Position numbers and translations under genes: made by a program. Positions 16,787 to 25,656 of a DNA stretch of 64,000 nucleotides are shown piece after piece. Position 1 is the first letter of the stretch, and the number at the start of each line of letters is the position of its first letter. This DNA comes from Alteromonas profundi (GTDB lineage Bacteria; Pseudomonadota; Gammaproteobacteria; Enterobacterales; Alteromonadaceae). The notes below the pieces were generated by a model that did not search any database, was not told where the DNA came from, and saw only the letters and a program-made list of their open reading frames with translations. The DNA lies in the NCBI RefSeq assembly GCF_010500865.1, contig NZ_JAAAWN010000007.1:56255-120254 (forward strand), read 5' to 3'.

Positions 16787-16810
16787 TATATTGCTCAAAT
16801 GGGGGAGGGA

Positions 16811-16844
16811 ATAAAAAAGCGCACTTATGGTTGGGTGCGCTTTC
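16811..16844 (-). terminator. Terminator of the trp-yciI operon
   Basis: Read on the minus strand, AAAGCGCAC and GTGCGCTTT form a 9-bp stem with a 10-nt loop, followed by six T residues. It lies about 45 bp after the yciI stop. Confidence 0.9.
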
Positions 16845-16890
16845 GACATGTTTCGTTTACCACTCATCGATGGTATTTATTATTGGCGAA

Positions 16891-17190
16891 TTAGGGTAAA
16901 ACCTTTTTGTAAGGCTTTACAACCACACTTTCATAGACGCCAGCGTCGATATAAGGGTCGGCGTCGGCCCAGGTTTTCGCATCTTCAAGTGAATTAAACT
17001 CCGCCACCACTAGCGAACCTGTAAAGCCCGATGGACCTGGGTCTGGGCTATCAATCGCGGGGAATGGCCCGGCTATAATTAATCGGCCTTCATCTTTTAA
17101 TGCATTTAGGCGGGCAAGGTGTGCAGGCCTTGCTTCAAGCCGTTTTTCTAAACTGTTTGGGGTGTCTGTGGCGCATATCATATACAACAT
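16891..17190 (-). CDS. yciI: YciI family protein
   Basis: A 99-residue ferredoxin-like-fold protein of the YCII family. Markers are the start [25 protein letters not shown], in which Asp and His form the putative active pocket, then [15 protein letters not shown] and the [18 protein letters not shown] segment. The biochemical role is unknown, though an enzymatic role has been suggested for family members. It sits 5 bp after trpA and before the operon terminator, so it is the last gene of the trp transcript; in enterobacteria yciI also lies near trp. Confidence 0.9.
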   Translation of the reverse strand: MLYMICATDTPNSLEKRLEARPAHLARLNALKDEGRLIIAGPFPAIDSPDPGPSGFTGSLVVAEFNSLEDAKTWADADPYIDAGVYESVVVKPYKKVLP

Positions 17191-17195
17191 TTTAC

Positions 17196-18005
17196 TTACC
17201 CCTTATTGGTTGCTGCTTTCATTGCGCTAACAAAATCACCCAGCTGTTTTAGCATGCTGTCGTTATCATCAAGATTAGCGGCAATTATGTTTACGGTAGC
17301 TGAACCAGAAATAGCGCCCGCAGCTCCAGCGTCAATCGCTGCTTTCACCTGCTCTGGAGTAGAAATACCAAAACCGAGGAGTGAAGGTGCCGCTTTATGT
17401 TGATGCAATCTAGCAATTAGCTCTGAGGCTGGCACGTTTGCAGCTGTTTCTGCCCCAGTTACCCCAGCGCGACCCAGCAAATACGTGTAGCCTGTAGAGA
17501 ATTCACCAATTTTTTCCATGGTTTCATCGGTTGCATTGGGCGGTGCGATTAAAATTTGAGAAATGCCTTTTGCTTGTGCCGCTTTTTGAAACGGTGTTGC
17601 TTCACGCAGAGGCACATCGGCAATTAAGATAGAATCTACGCCGGCATCGCTCGCCGTGGCATAAAAATTCTCTATGCCCTTCGCCATTACAAGGTTACTG
17701 TACAGCAATAAGCCGATGGGTACGTGTGGGTATTTGGTACGTACGCGCGTTATCAATGACATGCAATCTGCCACGGTGGTCTTGTGACTGAGCGCTCGTA
17801 TGCTTGCAGCCTGAATAGTAGGGCCATCGGCAATAGGATCTGAATAGGGGATCCCTAATTCTAGCGCATCGGCACCGCTTTCAATTAGCTGACAGATGAT
17901 GGCTTCTGACTGCTCTAGATTAGGGTCGCCAATCATAACGAAAGGAACAAAAGCGCCTTGGTTTTTTTCATCCAAACGCGCGAACATATCTGCATATCTA
18001 TCCAT
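17196..18005 (-). CDS. trpA: Tryptophan synthase alpha chain
   Basis: A 269-residue TIM barrel that cleaves indole-3-glycerol phosphate to indole and glyceraldehyde 3-phosphate, the indole being channelled to TrpB. Catalytic Glu lies in [22 protein letters not shown], which also carries the second catalytic Asp. Phosphate-binding loops are [10 protein letters not shown] and [10 protein letters not shown], then GAISGSATV. It overlaps the trpB stop by 1 base (TAATG), so the two subunits are translationally coupled. Confidence 0.97.
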   Translation of the reverse strand: MDRYADMFARLDEKNQGAFVPFVMIGDPNLEQSEAIICQLIESGADALELGIPYSDPIADGPTIQAASIRALSHKTTVADCMSLITRVRTKYPHVPIGLLLYSNLVMAKGIENFYATASDAGVDSILIADVPLREATPFQKAAQAKGISQILIAPPNATDETMEKIGEFSTGYTYLLGRAGVTGAETAANVPASELIARLHQHKAAPSLLGFGISTPEQVKAAIDAGAAGAISGSATVNIIAANLDDNDSMLKQLGDFVSAMKAATNKG

Positions 18006-19186
18006 TAAATATCATCCCCTAAAATATTGATAACGTGGGCTAGGTCTTTATCGCCGCGACCGGATAAATTCACTACAATAATAGTGTCGTCTTCAGCTTC
18101 ATCGGCCATATTCAGCGCGTGCGCTAAGGCATGGGACGATTCTAAGGCGGGTATGATCCCTTCTTTTCGGGCCAATAGTTTAAAGGCATTTAGCGCTTCT
18201 TCATCGGTAGCGGCAACGTATTCTGCTCGGCCTATATCAGCCAAATAAGCATGCTGAGGCCCCACTGCTGGGTAATCTAACCCTGCAGATACTGAGTAAC
18301 TTTCTTCTATTTGGCCTTCTTGATCTTGCATAATATAGGTATAAGCACCGTGCAGTATGCCTTTCGTGCCGGCGACGATAGTGGCCCCGTGCTCTTTCGT
18401 GTGTACACCTTTACCAGCAGGCTCTACGCCAACTAAACGTACCGATGGTTCATCAATAAAGTCGGCAAACATGCCAATTGCATTCGAACCGCCCCCTACG
18501 CAGGCAACTACTGCATCAGGTAACCGGCCTTCTTTTTCCATTATCTGGGCACGCGTCTCTTCGCCTATCATGCGATGATATTCACGAACAATAGTAGGGA
18601 AGGGGTGGGGGCCCGCGGCCGTTCCCAGCAGGTAATGAGCAGTATCGTAGTTTGCCGACCAATCGCGCATAGCTTCATTTACGGCGTCTTTTAGCGTACC
18701 AGAACCGGCATTTACCGGAATAACCTCAGCACCCATTAATCGCATTCTAAAAACATTGGGTGCCTGACGCTCTACGTCTTTCGCACCCATATAAATACGG
18801 GCCTTTAAGCCAAGCAGTGCACACGCCAATGCGGTTGCAACACCATGCTGACCAGCGCCAGTTTCGGCGATAACTTCTTTTTTGCCCATTCGCTTAGTCA
18901 GTAAGGCCTGACCCAACACTTGGTTCGTCTTATGTGCACCACCGTGAAGCAAATCTTCACGCTTAAGATAAAGTTTTACTTTTGGGTTGCTTACAAGATT
19001 ACGAGTTAACGTCATTGCCGTAGGTCGGCCGGCGTAATCCTTAAGTAGCGAAAGAAACTCTTCATTGAAGCTAGGGTCATCTTTAGCATCAAGAAAGGCT
19101 TTCTCTAGTTGGTCGAGTGCAGGAATAAGTAATTCGGGCACATACATGCCACCGAATTCACCGAATTTTGTTTCAAGTTGATTCAT
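18005..19186 (-). CDS. trpB: Tryptophan synthase beta chain
   Basis: A 393-residue PLP enzyme that condenses indole with serine. The PLP lysine is in [18 protein letters not shown], the catalytic Glu region in [13 protein letters not shown], and the phosphate loop in [25 protein letters not shown] and ESSHALAHA near the C-terminus complete the family pattern. Length is that of E. coli TrpB (397). It follows trpCF by 21 bp and is coupled to trpA. Confidence 0.97.
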   Translation of the reverse strand: MNQLETKFGEFGGMYVPELLIPALDQLEKAFLDAKDDPSFNEEFLSLLKDYAGRPTAMTLTRNLVSNPKVKLYLKREDLLHGGAHKTNQVLGQALLTKRMGKKEVIAETGAGQHGVATALACALLGLKARIYMGAKDVERQAPNVFRMRLMGAEVIPVNAGSGTLKDAVNEAMRDWSANYDTAHYLLGTAAGPHPFPTIVREYHRMIGEETRAQIMEKEGRLPDAVVACVGGGSNAIGMFADFIDEPSVRLVGVEPAGKGVHTKEHGATIVAGTKGILHGAYTYIMQDQEGQIEESYSVSAGLDYPAVGPQHAYLADIGRAEYVAATDEEALNAFKLLARKEGIIPALESSHALAHALNMADEAEDDTIIVVNLSGRGDKDLAHVINILGDDI

Positions 19187-19207
19187 AAGAAATCCTGTAG
19201 TACTGAA

Positions 19208-20605
19208 TTAGTATTGGCGACAAATTGAAAAGAGCGCAGATAATTTCTCAGCACATTTTTCGCCCGGAGCCGTTTCCACCCCTGAGTTTACATCTATGAT
19301 TGCACAGCCTGTTTGTATGGCGTGCGTTACGTTATCGGGGTTAATACCCCCCGCTAGAACGAGTTTGTCTTTTCTCTCTATTCCTTCTAGCATTTGCCAA
19401 TTGAAGGCCTGCCCCGTACCGCCTTTAGCGTCACCTACCTGACAATCCAACAGTATCCGTTGTATATTTGGCTCTTCTAACAGCGAAGGTAGATGTTCGG
19501 GTAATGTGTCTTTTACGCCTACCGCTTGCCATATTTCACAGTTTTTAGGTAACGAGGCGCGCAAACGAGAGCGGTAATCTTTATCTTCACTCCCGTGCAA
19601 TTGCACAGCAGTTAGCTTCAATAGACGTGCGATAGAGGCGACTTCATCCACTTCATGGTCGACAAATACGCCTACATAATTACCTGCTACAGCCTCGGTA
19701 ATTGCCAACGCGTGTGTTTTTTCTACATAACGCGGCGACTTTTCGGCAAAAATGAGGCCGCCATAGCTAGCGCCTTGTTCAAATGCTTGTTGTGCCTGTT
19801 GCTGAGTCGTCAGCCCACAAACTTTAACCCCGCCCATGATTAATGTTTTCACGGCTCGCTTAAGGTCAGTCTCAGCCATTAGTGCACTTCCAACTAAGAA
19901 ACCATGACAAAGGGGCGCAAGGCGCAATACATCTTGATGGGTATAAATACCTGACTCGGAAATCACCACAAAGTCATGGTCGGCTTTCGCTAACATTGGC
20001 ACCAAACGTTCAGTGGTGGCAAGGTCGGTAGACAGGTCTCTTAAGTTGCGGTTATTTATGCCAATAATTTTTGCCTTAAGAGCGATGGCCCGGGTCATCT
20101 CTGTTTCATTACTTACTTCAGTAAGAATATCGAGGGATAAGCTGTCTGCGACCTCAGCTAGCGCACGGTATTCCTCATCACTTAACACGCTAAGCATAAG
20201 CAATACCGCATCGGCGTTATGGTGGCGCGCTAAGTAGACCTGATAAGTATCAACAAAAAAATCTTTATTTAGAACAGGTTGCGAAACACGTGCGGTAACA
20301 TAACTTAGGTACTCAAATTTACCCTGAAAGTATTTTTCATCGGTAAGTACAGATATGCCCGCCGCGTAGGGCATATAGGCGGCTAAAATTTCATCAAGAT
20401 CGAAATGCTCACGAATAAGCCCCTTGGAGGGTGATGCTTTCTTACACTCAAAAATGTACCCTGCATTGGGTTTTTTTAATGCAGCAAATAAACTTTTTGT
20501 TGAGGGTGTAAGCGCCGCTTTAAACGAAGCTAACGGTAATGCCGCCATCCGCTCTTTAACTTCATGCCGTTTATCGGCAACAATTTTTTCAAGCACATTA
20601 GACAT
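19208..20605 (-). CDS. trpCF: Bifunctional indole-3-glycerol phosphate synthase / phosphoribosylanthranilate isomerase
   Basis: A 465-residue fusion of two TIM barrels. Residues 1 to about 255 are the TrpC half (FECKKASPSKGLIREHFD, LTDEKYFQGKFEYL, IIGINNRNLRDL, VISESGIY). About 256-465 is the TrpF half (KVCGLTTQQQAQQA, VGVFVDHEVDEV, LAGGINPDNV, DVNSGVE). The fusion is common in gammaproteobacteria. It starts 8 bases inside the end of trpD, so the genes are coupled. Confidence 0.96.
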   Translation of the reverse strand: MSNVLEKIVADKRHEVKERMAALPLASFKAALTPSTKSLFAALKKPNAGYIFECKKASPSKGLIREHFDLDEILAAYMPYAAGISVLTDEKYFQGKFEYLSYVTARVSQPVLNKDFFVDTYQVYLARHHNADAVLLMLSVLSDEEYRALAEVADSLSLDILTEVSNETEMTRAIALKAKIIGINNRNLRDLSTDLATTERLVPMLAKADHDFVVISESGIYTHQDVLRLAPLCHGFLVGSALMAETDLKRAVKTLIMGGVKVCGLTTQQQAQQAFEQGASYGGLIFAEKSPRYVEKTHALAITEAVAGNYVGVFVDHEVDEVASIARLLKLTAVQLHGSEDKDYRSRLRASLPKNCEIWQAVGVKDTLPEHLPSLLEEPNIQRILLDCQVGDAKGGTGQAFNWQMLEGIERKDKLVLAGGINPDNVTHAIQTGCAIIDVNSGVETAPGEKCAEKLSALFSICRQY

Positions 20606-21629
20606 CAGTGCTTACCTCCTGACTAATTTTTGCCACTTTTTCTAATACCTTAAGTGGCGTGCCTTTTTGCATGGCGGCCATGGCCATGTCACTACCGTCT
20701 TTAAACGTATCTGCATGACCTGTCACTTTTAACAGTGCGCCGCAATTCATCGCTATAGCGGCTTGGTGGGCTTGTTCGCCCTCGCCAGCTAAGGCGGCTT
20801 GTATATACTTCTTGTTTTCTTCTGGCTCACCACCCTTTATCGCCGATAGTGGGTATGAGGGCAGGCCGAAGTCATCTGCGGTAACGTTGCGTTTTCTGAT
20901 ATCGCCATGCTCTAAATCGAAGATTATTGATTCACCGTGTAGCGCCAATTCATCAAGGCCATCGCCGTGCACCACCATGGCGCGATGTTGGCCTAGCAGC
21001 ATAAGGGTTTTTGCGTAAGGTTCAAGCAGTTCGGGAGAGTATACCCCAAATACGCCATGTGTAGGACGGGCCGGGTTAGCTAGTGGGCCCAATATATTAA
21101 ACAGGGTACGGGTCTTAAGTGCAGCTCTGACGGGGGCTGCATGGCGCATTCCTGCATGATAAACCGGTGCAAAAAGAAATGTGAAGTTTGCTTCATCTAA
21201 GCATTTGCGTGATGTTTCTGGGCTTATATCAAGGGCTAATCCGCATTCGCGGAACAGATCTGCCGACCCAGACTTGCTTGAAACGCTACGATTACCATGT
21301 TTCGCTATTTTCGCGCCACATGCCGCAGCTACAACCCCAGCAGCACTAGAAATGTTAATTGTGTTATGGCCGTCGCCGCCTGTGCCGACTATGTCTGCAA
21401 AGGCATAGTCTGGGGATGGAAAGGGCAAGGCGTTATCCACCATCGCTCGGGCTGCCCCAGCAATTTCACTGGGCGACTCACCTTTAATTTTTAACGCGGT
21501 AAGTACCGCTGCAATAACGGCATCGCTTTGCTCTCCGTGCATGATACTGTTAAACAGCGTATATGCCTGGCTTTGCGAGAGCGAAGACTGAGAAATAAGG
21601 GTGTCGAGTACTTCTGTTATGTTTAACAT
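20598..21629 (-). CDS. trpD: Anthranilate phosphoribosyltransferase
   Basis: A 343-residue enzyme that transfers phosphoribosyl from PRPP to anthranilate. The glycine-rich PRPP/anthranilate motif DIVGTGGDGHNTINIS is at about 81-96, KHGNRSVSSKSGSADL follows at about 113-128, and VHGDGLDEL with its metal-binding pattern is near 220. It is a stand-alone trpD, with trpG as a separate gene 4 bp upstream. It overlaps trpCF by 8 bases. Confidence 0.96.
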   Translation of the reverse strand: MLNITEVLDTLISQSSLSQSQAYTLFNSIMHGEQSDAVIAAVLTALKIKGESPSEIAGAARAMVDNALPFPSPDYAFADIVGTGGDGHNTINISSAAGVVAAACGAKIAKHGNRSVSSKSGSADLFRECGLALDISPETSRKCLDEANFTFLFAPVYHAGMRHAAPVRAALKTRTLFNILGPLANPARPTHGVFGVYSPELLEPYAKTLMLLGQHRAMVVHGDGLDELALHGESIIFDLEHGDIRKRNVTADDFGLPSYPLSAIKGGEPEENKKYIQAALAGEGEQAHQAAIAMNCGALLKVTGHADTFKDGSDMAMAAMQKGTPLKVLEKVAKISQEVSTDV

Positions 21630-21633
21630 AGGA

Positions 21634-22251
21634 TTATTCCTGCACCGTTAAATATTCAATGCTTTGTTTTAATAAATCGCTGCCTTGGGCAGTTAATATA
21701 GATTCCGGGTGAAATTGGAAACCTAACATACGGTCTTGTTGCTCTAACACCGCCATTATTGTTTCTTCACCATTGTCATCAACGCACGACGCACAGGCGT
21801 CTAAGTTGTCCGGTAACGTATGGGCAACTAATGAATGATACCTCGCCACATGAAGGGGATAAGGTAAGCGCGCAAACATATCAGTTTTACTGTGCGTAAT
21901 TGCTGATGATTTACCATGCATGACTTGTTTAGCCCTGCCCACCTTGCCACCATAGTATTCAACAATTGCTTGGTGCCCTAAACAAATGCCAAGGACAGGA
22001 AATATCCCTGCTACTTTCGCAAGTAGAGCTGGCATACAACCGGCGTCACTAGGGGCGCCAGGGCCAGGAGAAAGTAGCAATAATACTGGGCCTTTAGTGG
22101 CTTGTTCCTGCATTTTGCTAAAGATCATGTCGGCCGATACTGTGTTTCGATACACGTTTATGGCTAAATCTAACGTGCGAAGTTCATCTACAAGGTTATA
22201 GGTAAAAGAGTCGACGTTATCCAATAAAAATAGGGTGGTATTGTGCTTCAT
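21634..22251 (-). CDS. trpG: Anthranilate synthase glutamine amidotransferase subunit
   Basis: A 205-residue class I glutamine amidotransferase that supplies ammonia to TrpE. The N-terminal LLDNVDSFTYNLVDEL, the oxyanion loop LLLSPGPGAPSDAG, the nucleophile Cys90 in VLGICLGHQAIVEYYGG and the His-Glu pair in GFQFHPESILT are all present. The trpE stop and trpG start share 1 base, as expected for subunits made in equal amounts. PabA can resemble TrpG, but the operon context settles it. Confidence 0.95.
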   Translation of the reverse strand: MKHNTTLFLLDNVDSFTYNLVDELRTLDLAINVYRNTVSADMIFSKMQEQATKGPVLLLLSPGPGAPSDAGCMPALLAKVAGIFPVLGICLGHQAIVEYYGGKVGRAKQVMHGKSSAITHSKTDMFARLPYPLHVARYHSLVAHTLPDNLDACASCVDDNGEETIMAVLEQQDRMLGFQFHPESILTAQGSDLLKQSIEYLTVQE

Positions 22252-23852
22252 TATTGCGACTCCATGGCCAGCGCACTTTGCACTGCACTAATTACTGCTT
22301 GCGCTTTTGCGCGTGTTTCATCGGCTTCAGCCTGAGCAACCGAGTCGTAAACTACGCCAGCTCCGGCTTGTATGTAGGCGGTATTGTTTTTCACAAAAGC
22401 GGAACGAATAACAATACATGTATCCATATCACCACGCCCATTCAAATAGCCCACAGCGCCCCCATAGCTACCTCTGCGTTTGTTTTCTGTTTCACGAATT
22501 AAGCGTGCCGCACTTACTTTTGGCGCGCCTACAAGCGTGCCCATGTTCATGCATGCCTGGTAAGCGTGAAGCGCATCAAGGTCGTCACGTAATTGACCCA
22601 CCACCCGTGATACTAAATGCATAACGTGTGAGTAGCGGTCGACCTTCAGCAAGTCTTTTACATAGCGGCTACCGGGGCGGCTAACTTTCGCCACATCATT
22701 ACGCGCTAAATCAACCAGCATAATGTGTTCTGCTTTTTCTTTGTCATCTTCGCGTAAATTAAGTTCTATTCGGCTGTCCAAATCATGGTTAATAGAACCG
22801 TCTTCTCGCTTGCCTCTGGGCCGCGTCCCTGCAATGGGGTAAATTTCTACTTGGTTACTTTCGCTGTCGTATTTCAATGCAGACTCAGGCGAAGCGCCAA
22901 AAATAGAAAACGCTTCGTCTTGCATAAAAAACATATACGGGCTTGGGTTTTGAACCTTCAGCTGGGCGTATGCGAGCAAGGGAGAAGGGCAAGGCAGAGA
23001 AAATGTGCGAGAAGGTACAACCTGAAAAATATCGCCGGCGAGAATATGTTGTTTTAATGCCAGAACGTCGTCACAAAACGCATTATCACTTTTATCTACC
23101 TTGACGTCAGCGCTTTGTGGCAGAGGTGCATTGGCGTTAGTGAGAGCGGGTTTACTTGGCATGGTATGAAGTAATTCATGAATAGCTTCTAGGCGTTGTG
23201 ACACTTTGAAATATTGCCGGGCTACATCATCGCCACTAAATACGCTACCAATTAGGTGTGTTTCGCGGGTTTGGTGATCTACCGTAATAAGTGTTTCAGC
23301 AAGGTAAAACACAAAATCAGGACAGTCGTTTTCACCTTCCTCTACCTCTGGTAGCTGTTCAAAGCCGGCCAACATGTCATAAGCAAATACACCCCCTAAA
23401 AATAATGCGTGTGGATGCTGACGGATAGGCGCAATACTGTTAATAACTACGCGCAGGGCATCCATTACGCTTGCCGCTTTTAGCCGGCTGTCTTCATCAA
23501 GCGAAGCGTCAGGATGGTCACACACTAATGTGACGGCGTTTTCGCTTTTAGATACACACCGCAACCCTTTCGGTAGATGTTGGTCGAAAAGCGGTAGAAT
23601 CGATGTTCCGTTATCGGTTAGCGCAGTAACCGTTACTTTATTGCCGTTACATGCCATGCGTAATGCCGCATCTACTAGCAATATACTTTGCAGGTTATCT
23701 TTTGATTCAATTTCTGCCGATTCTAGCAATAACGCATTAGAGCGTTGTGCACACAAGTGCGCAAAGGCGGCAAGAGGGTCGTCAATGTAATGCCCAACTT
23801 GCTCTATTGTTTCCACTTTTCCTGGGGAGGTTCCCAGTTCCGCTAAACTCAT
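22251..23852 (-). CDS. trpE: Anthranilate synthase component I
   Basis: A 533-residue chorismate-binding enzyme. The N-terminal domain bears the tryptophan feedback site (LLLESAEIESKDNLQS, the LLES-type Ser). The C-terminal chorismate domain has FSIFGASPESALK, IAGTRPRGK, LVDLARNDVAKVS, HLVSRVVGQL, GAPKVSAARLI and IQAGAGVVYDS. Length agrees with family members (about 520). It is the first structural gene of the operon, starting 30 bp downstream of the attenuator T run. One GGACAGTC 8-mer at 23320 falls in the coding sequence, probably by chance. Confidence 0.97.
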   Translation of the reverse strand: MSLAELGTSPGKVETIEQVGHYIDDPLAAFAHLCAQRSNALLLESAEIESKDNLQSILLVDAALRMACNGNKVTVTALTDNGTSILPLFDQHLPKGLRCVSKSENAVTLVCDHPDASLDEDSRLKAASVMDALRVVINSIAPIRQHPHALFLGGVFAYDMLAGFEQLPEVEEGENDCPDFVFYLAETLITVDHQTRETHLIGSVFSGDDVARQYFKVSQRLEAIHELLHTMPSKPALTNANAPLPQSADVKVDKSDNAFCDDVLALKQHILAGDIFQVVPSRTFSLPCPSPLLAYAQLKVQNPSPYMFFMQDEAFSIFGASPESALKYDSESNQVEIYPIAGTRPRGKREDGSINHDLDSRIELNLREDDKEKAEHIMLVDLARNDVAKVSRPGSRYVKDLLKVDRYSHVMHLVSRVVGQLRDDLDALHAYQACMNMGTLVGAPKVSAARLIRETENKRRGSYGGAVGYLNGRGDMDTCIVIRSAFVKNNTAYIQAGAGVVYDSVAQAEADETRAKAQAVISAVQSALAMESQ

Positions 23853-23881
23853 TTTTCGCCACTCTCCAACTGCAAAAAGAT

Positions 23882-23911
23882 AAAAAAAAGGCCCGTAAAA
23901 ACGGGCCTTTT
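23882..23911 (-). terminator. trp operon attenuator (terminator hairpin)
   Basis: On the minus strand, AAAAGGCCCGT (region 3) pairs with ACGGGCCTTTT (region 4) around a TTTT loop, followed by a run of T. An upstream copy, GACGGGC at about 23943-23949 just after the leader stop, can pair with the same GCCCGT of region 3 and so form the antiterminator (2:3). CACTCCC in the leader, next to the Trp codons, can pair with GGGCGGTG (1:2). This is the classical three-hairpin attenuation layout. Confidence 0.9.
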
Positions 23912-23947
23912 GTGTTTGTTATCACGCACAAATGCGCACACCGCCCG

Positions 23948-24013
23948 TCAATCGAGGGAGTGCCACCACCAAGTTGCAACTGTCATTGCTATTGTGTTTG
24001 TCATTTTGTGCAT
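23948..24013 (-). CDS. trpL: trp operon leader peptide
   Basis: A 21-residue reading frame MHKMTNTIAMTVATWWWHSLD with three tandem Trp codons (TGG TGG TGG) followed closely by the stop at 23948. It sits just upstream of the attenuator hairpin and 95 bp before trpE. Ribosome stalling at the Trp codons when Trp-tRNA is scarce would favour the antiterminator. The promoter is probably in 24060-24095. Confidence 0.92.
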   Translation of the reverse strand: MHKMTNTIAMTVATWWWHSLD

Positions 24014-24035
24014 GAATAAACTCGTGTTAGTGTCA

Positions 24036-24094
24036 AACTTCGATAGGCATCGAAGTTGTTAATCCGTATACTCTAGGTGTATAGAAGAAAACAA
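24036..24094. promoter_or_regulatory. Divergent trp / rnm promoter region
   Basis: For trp (minus strand), TTGTTT (24094-24089) and TATACG (24070-24065) are spaced by 18 bp. For rnm (plus strand), TTGTTA (24056-24061) and TATAGA (24080-24085) are also spaced by 18 bp. The two overlap around an imperfect dyad, TATAC...CTAG...GTATA (24067-24083), which could be a repressor site, though it is not a clear TrpR box. A perfect 9-bp inverted repeat AACTTCGAT/ATCGAAGTT lies at 24036-24057, in the trp leader side. Confidence 0.4.
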
Positions 24095-24095
24095 T

Positions 24096-25001
24096 TTGGC
24101 CTTTGTGTCAACCCATTATTTGCATAAGACATTGAAAATAGATCTACATAGTCATACAAAATTCTCCGATGGGCATCTAACGCCTACCGAATTAGTGCTG
24201 CGCGCGCATACCATGCAGGTGGATGTGTTAGCCATTACCGACCATGATACCGTGGCGGGATTAGATGAGGCGCATCAGGCGCAAGCTGCACAGAAACGGC
24301 ATCTTCGCATTATCGATGGTGTTGAAATTTCAACCGATTGGCATGGTTTCGATATTCATGTTGTGGGGTTAAATGTTGACCGAACCCAACCTGAATTCCT
24401 CGCCCATTTACATCAGCAAGCCGAAACCCGCCAAGACCGCGCTGAGCGCATTGGGGAAAAATTAGCTCGCTGTGGTTTTGATGGAGTGTTAGCCCGCGCT
24501 GAGGCGTTAGCAGGGGTAGGGCAAGTTACTCGCGCTCACTTTGCCCGTGTTCTGGTGAACAACTATGGTGTTCCTACCATGGACGCCGCCTTTAAAAAAT
24601 ATTTAGGCAAAGGCAAGCGAGCGGCAGTAAAAGCGCACTGGCCTTCCATCGAGTCGGCTGTGGCGTGGATTCATGAAGCGGGCGGCCAAGCGGTACTCGC
24701 TCACCCCGCTCACTACGATATGACCGCTAAATGGCTGCGTAGATTGGTTAATGTGTTTGCGATTGCCGGCGGCGATGCTATTGAAACTGCCTTTCCGGGG
24801 ATCAATAAAAACAAACAAGAACTTATTAATGAATTGGCACAAACTCATTCGTTACTGGCCTCCGCGGGGTCTGATTTTCATTTCCCGTCGCGCTGGACAG
24901 AGTTAGGTAAAAATCTTGGCATAAGTAGTGCGCTCACGCCCATTTGGCATAATTGGCCAGAGGTATCTGGGGCGGTTAATCAAAGCACGCCTGTGTCATA
25001 A
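24096..25001 (+). CDS. rnm: PHP-domain 5'-3' exoribonuclease RNase AM (YciV)
   Basis: A 301-residue PHP-family phosphoesterase. Metal-binding motifs are DLHSHTKFSDGHLTP, LAITDHDTVAG, GVEIST, HVVGLN, AVLAHPAHYD and GSDFHFPS. In E. coli this protein matures the 5' ends of 5S and 23S rRNA and degrades pAp-type nucleotides. The start is uncertain: there is no ATG before DLHSHT, and TTG 24096, GTG 24105 and TTG 24120 are all possible. TTG 24096 is used because an AGAAGA lies upstream. It is divergent from trpL as in E. coli and heads the yciO-scpAB-rluB cluster. Confidence 0.88.
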   Translation: MAFVSTHYLHKTLKIDLHSHTKFSDGHLTPTELVLRAHTMQVDVLAITDHDTVAGLDEAHQAQAAQKRHLRIIDGVEISTDWHGFDIHVVGLNVDRTQPEFLAHLHQQAETRQDRAERIGEKLARCGFDGVLARAEALAGVGQVTRAHFARVLVNNYGVPTMDAAFKKYLGKGKRAAVKAHWPSIESAVAWIHEAGGQAVLAHPAHYDMTAKWLRRLVNVFAIAGGDAIETAFPGINKNKQELINELAQTHSLLASAGSDFHFPSRWTELGKNLGISSALTPIWHNWPEVSGAVNQSTPVS

Positions 25002-25015
25002 AGAAGAGAAACAGT

Positions 25016-25636
25016 ATGAGTCAGTTTTTTTATATTCACCCAGAAAACCCGCAACAACGCTTGTTAAATCAAGCGTGTGAGCTTATTCGCGACGGCGCTG
25101 TAGTGGTTTACCCCACCGATTCTGGCTATGCCATCGGATGTCAGATGGAAGATAAAAAAGCGCTAGAGCAGTTGTGTCGTATTCGTCAAATTGACAAAAA
25201 TCACAACTTTACCTTGATGTGCCGAGACATGTCGGAGTTATCGATATACGCCAAAGTGGATAATACCGCATTTCGACAGATAAAAAATAATACCCCGGGG
25301 TCGTACACCTTTGTATTGAAGGCCACCCGGGAAGTGCCAAAACGTCTGCAAAACCCCAAGCGAAAAACGATTGGCTTACGGGTACCTGACAATGCTATTG
25401 CGTTGGCGCTGTTAGAAACCTTGGGTGAGCCCATTATGTCAACCTCGCTCATTTTGCCTGGCAATACGATGGCTGAGTCAGATCCTGACGTCATCCGCGA
25501 AAATTTGGAAAAGCAGGTAGGGCTTATCATTCATGGTGGTTATATTGGTGAGCAACCAACCACTGTAGTAGATTTGTCAGATGATACGCCAGTTATTCTT
25601 CGTCGCGGAACCGGCGACCCCGCGCCCTTTGAGTAG
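25016..25636 (+). CDS. yciO: YciO, Sua5/YrdC-family protein
   Basis: A 206-residue YrdC-fold protein. The nucleotide/carbonate pocket motifs are VVVYPTDSGYAIGCQM, then CRIRQIDKNHNFTLMCR, GSYTFVLKATREVPK, TIGLRVPDN and PIMSTSLILPG. The family is related to the threonylcarbamoyl-AMP synthases TsaC/Sua5, but YciO lacks a settled main role. The gene follows rnm by 14 bp and keeps the trp-rnm-yciO synteny of E. coli. Confidence 0.93.
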   Translation: MSQFFYIHPENPQQRLLNQACELIRDGAVVVYPTDSGYAIGCQMEDKKALEQLCRIRQIDKNHNFTLMCRDMSELSIYAKVDNTAFRQIKNNTPGSYTFVLKATREVPKRLQNPKRKTIGLRVPDNAIALALLETLGEPIMSTSLILPGNTMAESDPDVIRENLEKQVGLIIHGGYIGEQPTTVVDLSDDTPVILRRGTGDPAPFE

Positions 25637-25656
25637 ACGCACATGTTAAGGAACTT

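Noticed and set aside
16654..16899. Open frames on both strands through repeat cluster 4
   Set aside because: They are created by the repeats and the trp terminator, have no ribosome site and no protein-like composition.
24031..24036. TTGACA as the -35 of the trp promoter
   Set aside because: A correctly spaced -10 would fall on the trpL start codon and does not look like one.
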